Part shown: piece by piece, positions 10,353 to 19,985 of the stretch | How positions within the stretch are numbered: position 1 is the first letter of the stretch | How the letters are laid out: every line of letters starts with the position of its first letter | Source of the DNA: Doryteuthis pealeii | Taxonomy: Eukaryota > Mollusca > Cephalopoda > Myopsida > Loliginidae | Direction: 5' to 3' | NCBI GenBank assembly: GCA_023376005.1 | Contig: CM042142.1 | Coordinates: forward strand, 49,105,051-49,169,050 | Length of the DNA: 64,000 nucleotides | Program-made: the position numbers and the translations under genes | Notes under the pieces: model-generated | Told to the model about the DNA's origin: nothing | Seen by the model: the letters and a program-made list of their open reading frames with translations, nothing else | The model's database searches: none

Positions 10353-10644
10353 TAAATATAGTAAAATATAATAAATATATATATAAAGCAACATTTTTAA
10401 AAACATTCAAAATAAGCATTTTATTAAAGTGCTTGATAAGCAAGTTAGTCTCACAGCTTTTTTGGCTATCTACAGATTAAGTTTAATCTCATTAAAACAA
10501 ATGGTTTATGGTCTCATCTGTCACCACACACTCTACATTTACTGTTTTGTTGCATCTTACCAATTTTTGCTTTGACATAATTTGTTCTTATGGAATAGTT
10601 TTGAGCAGCAATTATTGTTATCATTATTATTATTATCAACAACA

Positions 10645-10875
10645 GCAATGACATGGCCAGCCGATTGATCAGAGGGGGCCTCTCTGACCGCCTGTCTATC
10701 TCAAGAAAAGCCTAAAGTGGAATATTGCAAGTCATGGACTGCTCAGCCACCTGGGTTCTATCCTTAAGCATCACAGGTTGCCACCCACGGCCAACAGGTG
10801 GCCTCATTGGGAGAGTCTTACCCCTCTGCAGAGGTGCAGTCTGTGCATTTTAACGCCCCACCGACAGGGCGGAGT
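10645..10875 (-). mobile_element. R1 retroposon, end distal to the tail
   Basis: It runs from GACATGGCCAGCCGATTGATC to CCACCGACAGGGCGG with the usual order of R1 landmarks (GGACTGCTCAGCCACC, CCAACAGGTGGC, GTGCATTTTAACGCCCCACC). The tail half is missing. Confidence 0.7.
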
Positions 10876-10911
10876 GTAAGTTTAATCTCATTAAAAAAAA
10901 AAAATTATTAG

Positions 10912-11022
10912 TTTTTCCACCAGCGTTAGCTGATGGTCCTTCCCTGGAGTTTGAGTGACAACAAGTCTCCTCAGGTCTCCAAGACTCTCCTCAGCAACTT
11001 CTGAATCCCTGTCTGCTTCGAC
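10912..11022 (-). pseudogene. LINE C-terminal/3'-UTR fragment (family of 44815-45300)
   Basis: CACCAGCGTTAGCTGATGGTC, then CAACAAGTCTCCTCAGGTCTCC and GACTCTCCTCAG, match the last coding and 3' end of the LINE described at 44815-45300. On the minus strand this is the end of that ORF, in the region reading DLLSL in better copies. It is too short to carry a function. Confidence 0.6.
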
Positions 11023-11329
11023 TAGCTTTTTTTTTTATCTGTAGTGTAAGTTTAATCTCATAAAAGCATTAAAAAAAATCTAGTGTTATTTCACTAATGT
11101 AATAATAATTATTGTGGACTCTTTGAATTGGTGTTTCCTTTTAAATCGGTTAATGTTTGGATTGCTTTAAAACTTGACCTGAAATGCTCACTCTATAATG
11201 TTCAAAATCATTTTGTAACATTTCCAATGTATAGTGCTGCATGTATATAGTCACTGTATCAATGCTTGAATATGTTTTGTTTTCTTGTTTTATCTTTCTG
11301 ATCTTTGATCTACATTAATTGTTCTTTTA

Positions 11330-11790
11330 ATGTTTTTGTTTTGTTTTGATTTGGTTTGGTTTGTTTTGTTTTATGGCATATCAACCTCAGTGGGTCATTT
11401 AATGCCAATAAAGTTTTGAAATAAATCAATTCTTAATGGATAATACAATTTTTTTTATAAATACATTTTTCTATTTAACCCATAGATGGGACCCTAACAG
11501 GTACTACCACTCCAGGTCAGAGTGGACCAGGGAGCAATGGTGATGAAGGGGTGCTCCACATTCCCCAAACCTCCAAAACTGGAACCTCACCATCAGATAG
11601 AGTTTAATGTCATTACCAGGACATGTAGACCCGCAGTCACTGCCTTCTAGCACCTATATGATAAAAAGGGGTTGGGGTTTGCCATAAGGGCAATAGGGTT
11701 GGGAAAATTATATAGGTGCTAGGGCTTGACGTGACCAGCCGATTGATCGGAGGGCCTCTCCGACCGCCCGTCTAGCCCAGTTTTGTTTTG
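11330..11790 (-). mobile_element. R1 retroposon, ~440 bp copy
   Basis: R1 from GGTTTGGTTTG to CCCGTCTAGCCCAG, the same end point as the 4783-5239 copy. TTTTGTTTTGA occurs at both flanks, giving a probable 11-bp duplication. The T-rich target makes this duplication less secure than the 14-bp one. Confidence 0.7.
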
Positions 11791-12349
11791 AGTTTGTTCT
11801 GCTTCTTTACATACATCAAGTTTATAATCACTGTAGGATAATTTTAGGATGTTGAATGAATTTGTATGATCAGCAAATCACTACGAGTTCAATCTTCATG
11901 TGGTGTTTTATGCCCAACAGTAAGTCCAGCAATGTAAATAAACATTTTAATACACTTTCTGAAAATGACAATCCAAATATCATGTGTATTTTTATATTCA
12001 TTTTTATCTATTATATCAAATCAAGCAAAGTTTCAAGGGAGATAACTTTAAACACTAAGTTACAACCCTTGAACTTAACATTTTCAAGAGTAAATACAGG
12101 TTAACTCCCTGTGAAATAGTGGTTAGTAAGTTAATTTAGCTGATTATTACTAGTACAGTGAGTTAGATTCTCACTGTGTGCCCTGCAATTTTGTCATAAT
12201 AAATTTTCATAATCATATTATGTGGGATTAATACCTATAACTTGAAAAATATATTTAAAGTCTCACATGTTAAAACCTAATAACAGTAAGACCTTCTTTA
12301 AATATTGCATACATGCCATCAATTTTTACAGGACTGGTACACTAGTTTG
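11791..12349. other. No gene seen
   Basis: AT-rich unique sequence. A plus-strand ORF of 82 codons (11856-12104) starts within it, but its composition is AT-driven, with no domain, signal peptide or repeat. I see no support for coding. Confidence 0.5.
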
Positions 12350-12351
12350 AA

Positions 12352-12480
12352 TACAAGGTGTGTCTGAAAAGTAATGAGACTGTTGTCACAAACAATTTAT
12401 TTAAATCCAAACAACAAACTAAATCTTTTCTCCTCTAAAGTAGTCCCCTGTTGTATCTAATGGACTTCCCTATCCTTCTC
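12352..12480 (-). pseudogene. mariner transposase C-terminus and terminal repeat
   Basis: The plus strand starts ACAAGGTGTGTCTGAAAAG then TAATGAGACTG, which has the form of a mariner terminal inverted repeat. About 60 bp inward, the minus strand encodes GDYFRGEKI followed by a stop codon. GDYF near the C-terminus is a mariner-family signature. Upstream the frame is broken by a stop within about ten codons, and SINE-C follows, so only the extreme 3' end of a mariner survives. The catalytic D,D34D residues are absent. Confidence 0.7.
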
Positions 12481-12519
12481 TGTCACGTTTCTCTGCCCCT
12501 GCTAGAAGGATTCTTCTGG

Positions 12520-12785
12520 CATGTCCTCAGCTCATCATTACGGACCTCTTGATAACCTCAATGCACTCAAAACAGGTCCCCTTGATGAGCCCCTTGAGCT
12601 TGGGAAAAAGAAAAAGTCACGATTTGTCCTGCCACAACTATCGTCCCTTCCCATGTACTTCCCAAGCTGAAGGGTCTTATCAAGGGTATTAGTCTGAAAG
12701 TGAACGTGGTAGCACAACTGGAATTCAAACTTGCTTACTACAATGTCACAGTCCAGTATATTAGCCACTACACCATGGGAACTCT
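12520..12785 (-). mobile_element. SINE-C (tRNA-like head)
   Basis: The minus strand begins GTTCCCATGGTGTAGTGG (box A), then AAGTTTGAATTCCAG (box B). The body, GGGAAGTACATGGGAAGGG and CATCAAGGGGACCTG, differs from SINE-A and SINE-B. There is a single copy in this window, so it is recognised by head structure only. Confidence 0.6.
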
Positions 12786-12894
12786 CCCACTTAGTTCTGT
12801 CTTTCTTAGTTTACAACATAATTAAGGAAATACCTTTTACCAAACTATCAATGGCTTAAATTAAACTTTATTTTATTTCTCTGAATTTTTGAGA

Positions 12895-13010
12895 TGAGGC
12901 TTAATAATCAGTATTTTTTGTATTATTCAGACTCATCTTTATTATTATCTGTACAACATTTCAGCTGATGTGCCCTCCAGCCTTCTTCAGGTATTTCTTG
13001 TCGGACTCGA
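12895..13010. repeat. CTTCTTCAGGT repeat, partial
   Basis: TTATCTGTACAACATTTCAG, then GCCCTCCAGCCTTCTTCAGG and TATTTCTTGTC, match one arm of the palindromic family seen at 32575-32795. The answering arm is missing. Confidence 0.65.
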
Positions 13011-13014
13011 GAAC

Positions 13015-13247
13015 CTTCTTGTTGTAATCAGGAGCCATCACGGAACTTTGAACCTAACCCTTTATTCAGTCTACGAGGGTATCCTGTTCTCATTCCCGCT
13101 AACTATAGCTGGGGTACAGGTGTTAAGCTGTATTAATTATTATTCTATGTTACTGCTGCTCCTGATCAGGATTGAACCTGCAGTCTAGAGATAACTGTCA
13201 CTTAGAACTGTCTTAACCTAACTCCTTTATCCACTAGGCTATGTGTC
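13015..13247 (-). mobile_element. SINE-D (tRNA-like head)
   Basis: The minus strand reads ACATAGCCTAGTGGATAAAG (box A) and, 45 bp on, GCAGGTTCAATCCTGATC (box B). A body with ATAGCTGGGG-like text and GAGAACAGGATACCCTCG follows. It is one copy only and not a complete tRNA fold. Confidence 0.6.
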
Positions 13248-13329
13248 CAATTAATTGAAAATAAAAAAAAGTATGAATGTATTTACCCAACTCCACCACT
13301 GTAAACAGGATGCAACATAAGGTCAATTG

Positions 13330-13590
13330 TTAACTTTTGCCTACCAAATTTCCCCCTTGACTGCACACAATTTTCTTGGTTTCTTTTTACCTGTATGATG
13401 GAATATTTCAAAGTTCACTATCTATTCATCTCAGAACTCATTCTATTCAAATAAAGTCCTGTTATCATTGTAATCAGAGTCCTTCTGCTCAATTATAATG
13501 AACTAACCATTAGTTTTTGTACTTTGCTTATGATAGGATTGCAGTGGTGGGAGAGCCACTGTAAGCAGATTAAAGTAGGCAAACAGTTAA
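13330..13590. mobile_element. piggyBac-like TTAA MITE, copy 1
   Basis: It starts TTAACTTTTGCCTACC and ends AAAGTAGGCAAACAGTTAA: inverted ends beginning at TTAA, the piggyBac target and end motif. The interior (CCTGTATGATGG, ATATTTCAAAGTTCA, CATTCTATTCAAATAAAGTC) is shared with the copy 90 bp downstream. It is non-coding. Confidence 0.65.
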
Positions 13591-13680
13591 ACATGACAAC
13601 AGAATAGCACACAGCATACAATGTACTCAGGTGTTATGGAGATATTGTGGATATCAAAACTCAGAGCTTAAAAGTATCCC

Positions 13681-13908
13681 TTAACTCTTTGCCTACCAAA
13701 TTTCCCCCATGGCTGTACCAAATTTCCTTGGTATTTTTTACCTGTATGATGGGATATTTCAAAGTTCAATATCTATTCACCTCAGAATTCATTCTATTCA
13801 AATAAAGTCCTATTATTATAGTAAGCCGAGTCCTTCAGTCGCAGTTTACAGTAGGGTCGCAATGGTGGAAGAGCTGCTGTGAGCAGTTTAAAGTAGGCAA
13901 AGGGTTAA
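13681..13908. mobile_element. piggyBac-like TTAA MITE, copy 2
   Basis: It starts TTAACTCTTTGCCTACC and ends AGTAGGCAAAGGGTTAA. Terminal TTAACYCTTTG is close to the ends of many piggyBac-superfamily MITEs. It lies in direct orientation to copy 1. Confidence 0.7.
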
Positions 13909-13917
13909 ACAGAGTAA

Positions 13918-14146
13918 AGTCGGTTTGAATTTAGAATTTTCCTTCTCTTAGACTGGTTGCCATACGAAGGCTAAAGAACCCAGTCTGTCCTACTATTAAC
14001 CCATAGCCAGTGGGGGGTAACAGATGGATTTTGCCTTTCCTCAGGGGTATTAGTGTAAAGTGAAACATAAACAGTCACATCCAGGATTTGAAGTAAGGTC
14101 ACCAATTCATTCCTTACAATAACCATTATAGTAAGCACTCCTCCTT
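13918..14146 (-). mobile_element. SINE-A, diverged
   Basis: The order of SINE-A body blocks is clear on the minus strand (AATACCCCTGAGGAAAGGC, CTATGGGTTAATAGTAGG, AGGAAAATTCTAAATTC). The box A and B regions are eroded. It appears older than the copies at 17979 and 34710. Confidence 0.7.
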
Positions 14147-14184
14147 ATTCACTAGTCCGTTCTCTTTGTAATAATGTATGTATG

Positions 14185-14523
14185 TAGTGATGCTGATAGC
14201 TTTTTATTTTAGTGCATCCTGGGACACACACAATTGCTTTGAAGGAGTCCCTGGGAAAACTTATGAGTCCCAACTGAAGTTTCTTGAGATTGTAGGGTTT
14301 TTATTTATGATCTGGGGAAACAACTAAAGCTGTCTTTACTCCTACCTTGTAACCTATCCTGTGTAATTCATTTCTAAGAAACTATTGAAATGTATTTACA
14401 GTTAGCTTGAAATGATAAAAGAAGAAAAAAGAAAAACACTGGGACACTTGGATACGATTATACTGTGCCCTTTTTTATTTTTGTGCGTCAGGGATGCAGG
14501 ACGCATACCTATCAGCATCTCTG
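14185..14523 (-). mobile_element. T6 TIR element, copy 2
   Basis: Ends TAGTGATGCTGATAG and CTATCAGCATCTCTG form a 15-bp inverted repeat, flanked by the direct repeat TGTATG at 14179-14184 and 14524-14529. The interior is reversed relative to the copies at 5408 and 17137. A 67-codon ORF inside is not conserved in the other copies. Confidence 0.85.
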
Positions 14524-14658
14524 TGTATGCATATACATATAATTTTATATCAGCTGATTTCAATCTTAAAATGCATAAACACTTACAGATTTACATAAGC
14601 AGCAGTGCAGGTTGAATCAGTGAAAGTGAGAATTTCTTGATAAAGTATATTATTACAA

Positions 14659-15108
14659 CTAGCAAGAAAAAACACCCTCTGGGCGGTGTAAAATTAATTT
14701 TTGAAAGATATTGCCTGAGGGAGTGGGAATTAAAAATTCAATGTCAGAGTGTTTGGATCATAAGCAAGCAAAATCATTAAATCTATTAAATGAATAAAAA
14801 AAATAAAACAATTTGAAATGGAAACTTAGTCCTGTCCCCCTCAAATAAAATGTTGCATGCATCTATAATTATCAAATAAATTATTATTTTGAATATTTTG
14901 CACATAAACTTTACACAAAATTGTAGGTATTTATTTATTTGTAAACTTTGTTACTGAACAAAGGGCAAGAGTAAAAAAACAATTTTTAAAATTGCTTACT
15001 CAAATTTTGAGTGCAAATCACACAAGAATATTGTTACATAAGCTGTGACTTAGTTTTGGTTATAGACAGAAATACACCCAATCTCCATTATTAATAGACT
15101 AGCAAGAA
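14659..15108 (-). mobile_element. Non-autonomous Helitron H2, tandem unit 1
   Basis: The minus strand starts TCTATTAATAATGGAGATTG and ends ACACC-GCCCAGAG-GGTGT, a hairpin, then TTTTTTCTTG, CTAG and T. Its 5' TC directly follows the CTAG of unit 2 with no bases between. It is related along its length to 45325-46119 (GAAAGATATTGCCTGAG, TTTGAAATGGAAACTTAGT). It has no coding capacity. Confidence 0.7.
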
Positions 15109-15610
15109 TATGCGCCCTCTGGGCTTAAGTATTCAAATTTAATGTAAAAATAAATATATTAAAGACTTATATAATTAAATAAGAACGTATATAAAAAGAT
15201 TACACTTATTTTAATTATATTTTAATTGGTTTCTTTATAAAATCATTCATAGGATTGATTTTAATACATTGGAGAATAAAACAATAATATTAAGATCATT
15301 AACAACAAGTAATTATAATTAGTTTTATAAAAACCAGTATACAAATTAACCACACCATATATTATGTAAACCTTTATTTCTTAGTGATATACAAGACAGA
15401 TTGCAGAATTTTAAACACACTAATAATATGAGTTATTTTGAGGCAAATCTAAATCAGATTTTCAGAGACATCGTTAATAAATAAGATTTATTCTATGTAT
15501 TAATGATTTTGACTATAGATTAAAAAATCATTGACAAACTTATAGAATTCCTGATGGTACTGTGACATAGTTTTGGTTACAAACAGACACCAAATCTCCA
15601 TACAATAAGA
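15109..15610 (-). mobile_element. Non-autonomous Helitron H2, tandem unit 2
   Basis: The minus strand starts TCTTATTGTATGGAGATTTG after an A and ends GCCC-AGA-GGGC, then GCATATTCTTG and CTAG, followed at once by the TC of unit 1. The 5' 60 bp match unit 1 (TTTGTAACCAAAACTATGTC against TATAACCAAAACTAAGTC) and the 3' ends match, while the centres differ. Confidence 0.7.
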
Positions 15611-15639
15611 TATGCAGAATTTTGAAAAACTAATCTTAG

Positions 15640-15960
15640 TTGTCAAGTTGGTGGGGGCTTAAAATACACCGACTGCATCCTTTGCAGAGGGATAAACCTC
15701 CCCCTAAAAGGGGTGTCCTGTGTATGACACTAACCTGAAGCTGGTGGTGAGTCTCAAATTCTGGAACTCAAGGGAGTGCAGCATATTTCTTCACTGTCAT
15801 TACTCCCAGGTCCATCCTGACCTGGAGGGGTAATACCAGTTAGGGTATCATCTATAGGTCAAATAGATCTGTTTAAAAATTATTAGTATTGGATAGGAAT
15901 GCTCAAAACCACATAACTGTATACAAAAATGATTATTATCATTAAATTACCAATCAAACC
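15640..15960 (+). mobile_element. R1b subfamily copy
   Basis: R1 head sequence (CCGACTGCATCC, CCAGGTCCATCCTGACC, GGTCAAATAGATCTG) continues into an alternative 3' part, TTTAAAAATTATTAGTATTG, instead of the GGTTTGG tail. The AACCACATAACTGTATACA segment here is the unit of the minisatellite at 44190-44545. Confidence 0.65.
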
Positions 15961-16129
15961 TAATTTTTTGGTGGAGAAAAAAAAAAGAAATTAGTGTTGA
16001 CCTATAAACTAGTAATAATTTCACGAAGCTGAAATTCAAACATAATGAGTAGAATGAAGAGCAAACTTTACTTCAATATTAATCTCATAAATTGATGATT
16101 TTATGGAGGTATCCATCGGTTAGTTGGTT

Positions 16130-16730
16130 GGGTTTTCCGGCATTTCGACCCATTGGATCATATGACCTTTAGGCATCCCTTTTTGATCTCGATTACGAAA
16201 GGACATGTTTTTCATTTACACCGTCAGTATCTGGTTGTTTTAACAGAAGATTTTTAGATTTTTTTTTTAAAATTATAAAACTAACCCCCAACCCTAACCC
16301 CCTAACAAACAAACGGATATTGACGGTGTAAATGAAAAACATGTCCTTTCTTAATCAAGATCAAATAGGGGTGCCTAAAGGTAATATGGTCCGGATCATT
16401 TATGCCAAAGACATTTTGTTTTATTCTTTCTTGATGGGTACTCAATTTGTTTTAAACACAAATTTTTCTATTTAACCCATAGATGAGGCCCTAACAGGTA
16501 CTACCACTCTAGGTCAGAGTGGATATGGGAGCAGAGGTGATGAAGGGGTACTTCACATTCCCTGATCTCCAGAACTGGAACCTCACCATCAAATAGAGTT
16601 TAACATCTTTCCCAGGACATAAAGACCCTCAATCACCATCTTCTGGCATGTATATGATAAAAAGGGTTGGGGCTTGCCATAAGAGAATAGGTTTGGGACA
16701 ATCATATAGGTGCTTGACCAGCCAATGCCC
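16130..16730 (-). mobile_element. R1 retroposon split by ITS-MITE A
   Basis: The R1 tail block is cut at CCATTGGATCAT and resumes at GGATCATTTATGCC after the insertion, then continues through the usual landmarks to TGACCAGCCAATGCC. R1 is therefore older than this MITE insertion. Confidence 0.8.
16155..16392 (+). mobile_element. ITS-MITE copy A (telomere-motif element)
   Basis: The long inverted arms run GGATCATATGACCTTTAGG inward to CACCGTCAGTATC, and GATATTGACGGTGTAAATG outward to GTAATATGGTCC. The centre holds AACCCCCAACCCTAACCCCC. It is inserted in R1. GGATCAT on both sides is the probable target duplication, blurred by similarity to the element end. Confidence 0.8.
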
Positions 16731-16795
16731 ATTGTGTAACATTTATTGTTGTACAATAATAAAATTTCACTACATAAGAAATATACACAATAACA

Positions 16796-17015
16796 CAAGT
16801 TCAAATCCTGGATGAGACTGGTAGCATTTCTCAGTGCTAATACCCTTGGGAAAGGTATGCATCCACTTATTCTCCTACCAGGTATGGGTAAATGGTAGGG
16901 AAGGCTTCTTTAACTATGGTATGGCCACCAGTCTAGAAGAAGGAAAACTGAATTCAAACCTCTTAAACTCTGCTTAAAAATAGACCTTGTGTCACATCCT
17001 GCTCCTTTGGAGGGG
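16796..17015 (+). mobile_element. SINE-A, 5'-truncated
   Basis: It starts within box B (AAGTTCAAATCCTGG) and continues with the body to CACATCCTGCTCC and GGGGTTGGTAAAT. Box A is missing. Confidence 0.8.
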
Positions 17016-17136
17016 TTGGTAAATGCATAAATTAATGATTTTGTGACCATAAATCAAGAGTCAATCTATGGCTGCATCTTAAGTTTTTCCTAAATGCAAA
17101 AGATAAAGAGAAAAATTAGTTCTCATGATACACTTT

Positions 17137-17424
17137 CAGAGATGCTGATAGGGACACGCCTTGCGTCCCTGACACACAAAAACCTAAAAGGACGCAGTAA
17201 AATCGTATCCATGCATCCCAGAGTTTTTCGTTTTTCTTCCCTCACCATTTCAAGCTAATTGCAAACACATTTCAATAGTTTCTTAGAAATGAATTACACT
17301 GGATAGGCCACAAGGTAGGAGTTAGACGGCTTTAGTTAGGACCCATACATTTTCCCAGGGACTCCTTCAAAGCAAATATGTGCATCCCAGGATGCACGAA
17401 ATCAAAAAACTATCAGCATCACTG
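17137..17424 (+). mobile_element. T6 TIR element, copy 3 (best ends)
   Basis: Ends CAGAGATGCTGATAG and CTATCAGCATCACTG are inverted with one mismatch. Exact CACTTT direct repeats sit at 17131-17136 and 17425-17430. The subterminal sequence is also palindromic (GGACACGCCTTGCGTCCCTG at left, TGCATCCCAGGATGCAC at right). There is no ORF. Confidence 0.85.
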
Positions 17425-17559
17425 CACTTTCTTTTCACAGAACTTCAACTACCATTTTCTGATAAAGCAACAAGTTATTATAAATTAAAGAGAGGCTTTC
17501 ACAATGTTATAAGATGTTTTACATTCTCAATCAACATTTCTTCAATACTAACTTGCTTC

Positions 17560-17978
17560 ACATCAACACTACCAATATTATTGTTGTGGCAGCATTCACC
17601 CAGGGTGGGTTGAGCCAGCTCCATCCATTCAAAGATGGAGTGTCAGGGGACTATGGAATATGCAAGCAGTCCCCCAAAACTCTGCATGCAGATACTCTTG
17701 TTTGACGCAGATTATCTAACAGACGCAGGGACAAGAGGTCCAAAAATAACCATCAGTTTCCAGTGCAGACACCTCTTGGAATTTTCACCAGAGCCCCTTT
17801 GGTCAAGTTGTGGCCCTAATACCACTGGGTGCCAAACCTGTCTGCCTTGGGTAAACCTACCAGGAACTCAAGTTCCTGATGACATGGCTCTGACACTACC
17901 ACATTTACACCTCCCTGCCGCTATGAGAAGGGGTTGGACATTAGAAATAATATGCTTGAGAATCTTATATACAAAAAG
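17560..17978. other. Unclassified, less AT-rich segment
   Basis: The plus strand is open for 119 codons (17635-17994), but no domain, signal peptide or familiar motif is visible. The ORF ends inside the adjacent SINE-A. GTAAACCTACCAGGAACTC and CTGACACTACCACATT read like dispersed-repeat sequence. A coding role is not supported. Confidence 0.35.
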
Positions 17979-18262
17979 GAAGCGCGTGGTGTAAAGGTTA
18001 AAGTCATGGGAAATGGACTTGTCGCCCCGAGTTCAAATCCTGGACGTGGTAATTGCATTTCACTTAGAGCTAATACCCTTGGGAAAGGTATGAATCTTAC
18101 TCTCCTTCCAGCTATGGGTAAATAGTAGGGCTGACTGGGCTCTTTAACCTTGGTTAGGCGACCGGTCTAGGAGAAGGAAAACTGAATTCAAACCTGTTGA
18201 ACTCCGCTTAAGAAATCGACCTTGTGTCACATCCTGCTCGTGCGGAGGAGTTGGTAAAATAT
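17979..18262 (+). mobile_element. SINE-A, full length
   Basis: AAGCGCGTGGTGTAAAGG (box A), CGAGTTCAAATCCTGG (box B), complete body, and an end at GGAGGAGTTGGTAAA followed by a (TA)n tract. It is one of the most intact SINE-A copies. Confidence 0.9.
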
Positions 18263-18296
18263 ACATATATATATATATATATACAAAAATAATTGT

Positions 18297-18612
18297 AGCC
18301 CTGTCAGAGGGATAAGACTTCCTTGAGGCTACCTGTTAGCCGTGGGTGGCAATCCGTAGTGCCAGAGGACAGGACTGTGATGGCTGAGTGGTCTGTGACT
18401 CGAGTACTAAGTGGTCCCATGACATGCAACACTCCACTTAGGTCCTTACTTGGGCTAGACGAACTGACAGAGGCTCCATTTGATCAATCGGCTGGTCGTG
18501 CCAACCCCTAGCAACTATATAATTATGCTGACTGTGTTCTTCAAATTGTTCCTATGGCAAATACTCACCCCTTTTTATCATATAGGTGCTAGAAAGCGGT
18601 GTCTGAGGATCA
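18297..18612 (+). mobile_element. R1 retroposon, head portion
   Basis: In the inferred sense direction: TAGCCGTGGGTGGCAATCC, GATGGCTGAGTGG, CATGCAACACTCCACTTAGG, GATCAATCGGCTGGTCGTG and ATCATATAGGTGCTAG. It breaks off before the tail and R2 follows. Confidence 0.7.
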
Positions 18613-18644
18613 ACCACCAGTATTTATTAATATACACAAAGTTA

Positions 18645-19270
18645 ATCTATATATTAATACGGTTGTTCCTAAATCTTCCATCCATTATCATCCTGCAACA
18701 CCCTCTGGTTAAAAATGACACCATCCAAATCATCCAAGATGACATTCAAAAATGTAAATCCAGATTATCTGGGGTCGCTTACTAGCAGATTTCTTATTCT
18801 TCCCATTTTATTTCACCCAATTTTAAAAATGAAACATTCCAAATAGTCTTGCATCGCTTAAATGCTCAACGTAAAATCAAATTGAAAAAAAAAGTTACGT
18901 TTGTTTTTATTTGTAATATTGAAATTGTGAATTACAGAGTATATTTTTGTAATTTTAATCTATGTCATCCCGGTCTCCTACTTTAATTTACGCTATGTTT
19001 TAGCGAGCCAGAATCAGGCAAATTTCCAGCACAACTTGGATATTTTCCGAGTCATGTTTTTTGTCACTTTTTTGTCAACAAATTAATGTATATAATTTAA
19101 ATGCCTCACACTAGATTTTTATCAGTAAATCAATGTAAATATTTTACAACACTTTAAGAAAGAGTGAGAGAGTTAAATCAAGATTATTATACTTTTTACG
19201 TATTGAATAATTTCGCAATAACTATTAAGTAAATGTATTAAAAGTTGTAATAATTAAAATAATCATACCA
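18645..19270. repeat. R2 dispersed repeat, copy 2
   Basis: Direct-orientation copy of 2965-3568 with substitutions and small indels throughout. This copy also follows an R1 sequence, as copy 1 does at 2810. Confidence 0.7.
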
Positions 19271-19276
19271 CTCAGC

Positions 19277-19985
19277 CATTTTTTTAAATAATTCATATAT
19301 AAGAAGTGAGCACTGTATAACTTTACAGACTAAACTAGGGCCATATAAAGTGTAAATTTACTTGGAGTCAGAGTCAGCAAGGGAGTCTATCCCCTTTTCA
19401 CTAGCACTAGGTCAGGCCCTGCTAATGAAAATTATTTATATTAAAAAAAAAAAAAAAATAAGATTTGGCATTAAATAACCCACAAAGGTTCATATGCCAT
19501 TAAACCAACCAAATATACTGCTTGAAAATGATGTATTCAAAATGCAGCCTACCAAAATGAGAAAATATTTCCAACCAATTTTCACTTAACAAATGGTACA
19601 ATAGTGACAAATATTCACTAGTTGGGGAATTTTTTTTTTTTATTTGTTTATGAGTGAGTGATGTCATCAGGGCTGTAGAGTTTGAAAACAAAACCAACTA
19701 TCTTTGACTCCAACTCCTCATTATGTAATTAAGTGATTATGGCCTCCAAATAAATGTAAAAACTATGATTTTTTTTTAATAATTCATATATAAGTGAGCA
19801 CTGTATAACTTTACAGACTAAACTAGGGCCATATAAAGTGTAAATTTACTTGGAGTCAGAGTCAGCAAGGGAGTCTATCCCCTTTTCACTAGCGCTAGGT
19901 CAGGGAGATTAATTTTTGTAGAGGTGGTGTGCCACACCTATCGTCAGCAACCCATTTTACCACACAGATCAGACCCCCTAAGACA
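19277..19985. repeat. ~135-bp direct duplication carrying SINE-B pieces
   Basis: The block from AATAATTCATATATAAG through GAGCACTGTATAACTTTAC, GGGCCATATAAAGTG and GGAGTCTATCCCCTTTTCAC occurs at 19283-19415 and 19780-19903. Each copy ends in SINE-B body sequence on the minus strand, and the second continues to GCCACACCTATCG (about 19945). A short R1-tail relic lies between them at 19458-19512 after a poly(A) run. Confidence 0.7.

Larger units (their letters stand above)
9773..10433. repeat. Inverted repeat around an A/T core, asymmetric SINE-A
   Basis: The left arm carries AGCACTTTAATAACATGC (9773) and then CTAGTTCAGGATTTGAAC to TTCATAGGCTTA. The right arm returns the same blocks reversed: TAAGCCTATGAAGTAATG (10055), GAACTAGGC (10142) and GCATTTTATTAAAGTGCT (10416). 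The core at 9961-10020 is almost pure A/T. The arms match closely, but the right arm has a complete SINE-A and the left arm only its head, so about 220 bp differ between arms. Confidence 0.85.
10479..11066. repeat. Three copies of a 19-bp direct repeat bounding two inserts
   Basis: AAGTTTAATCTCATTAAAA occurs at 10479-10497 and 10878-10896, and with one missing base at 11048-11065. The first interval holds an R1 piece, and the second holds a LINE-tail fragment. Repeats of this length fit target-site duplications from two insertions into one site. A tandem or recombination origin is also possible. Confidence 0.65.
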
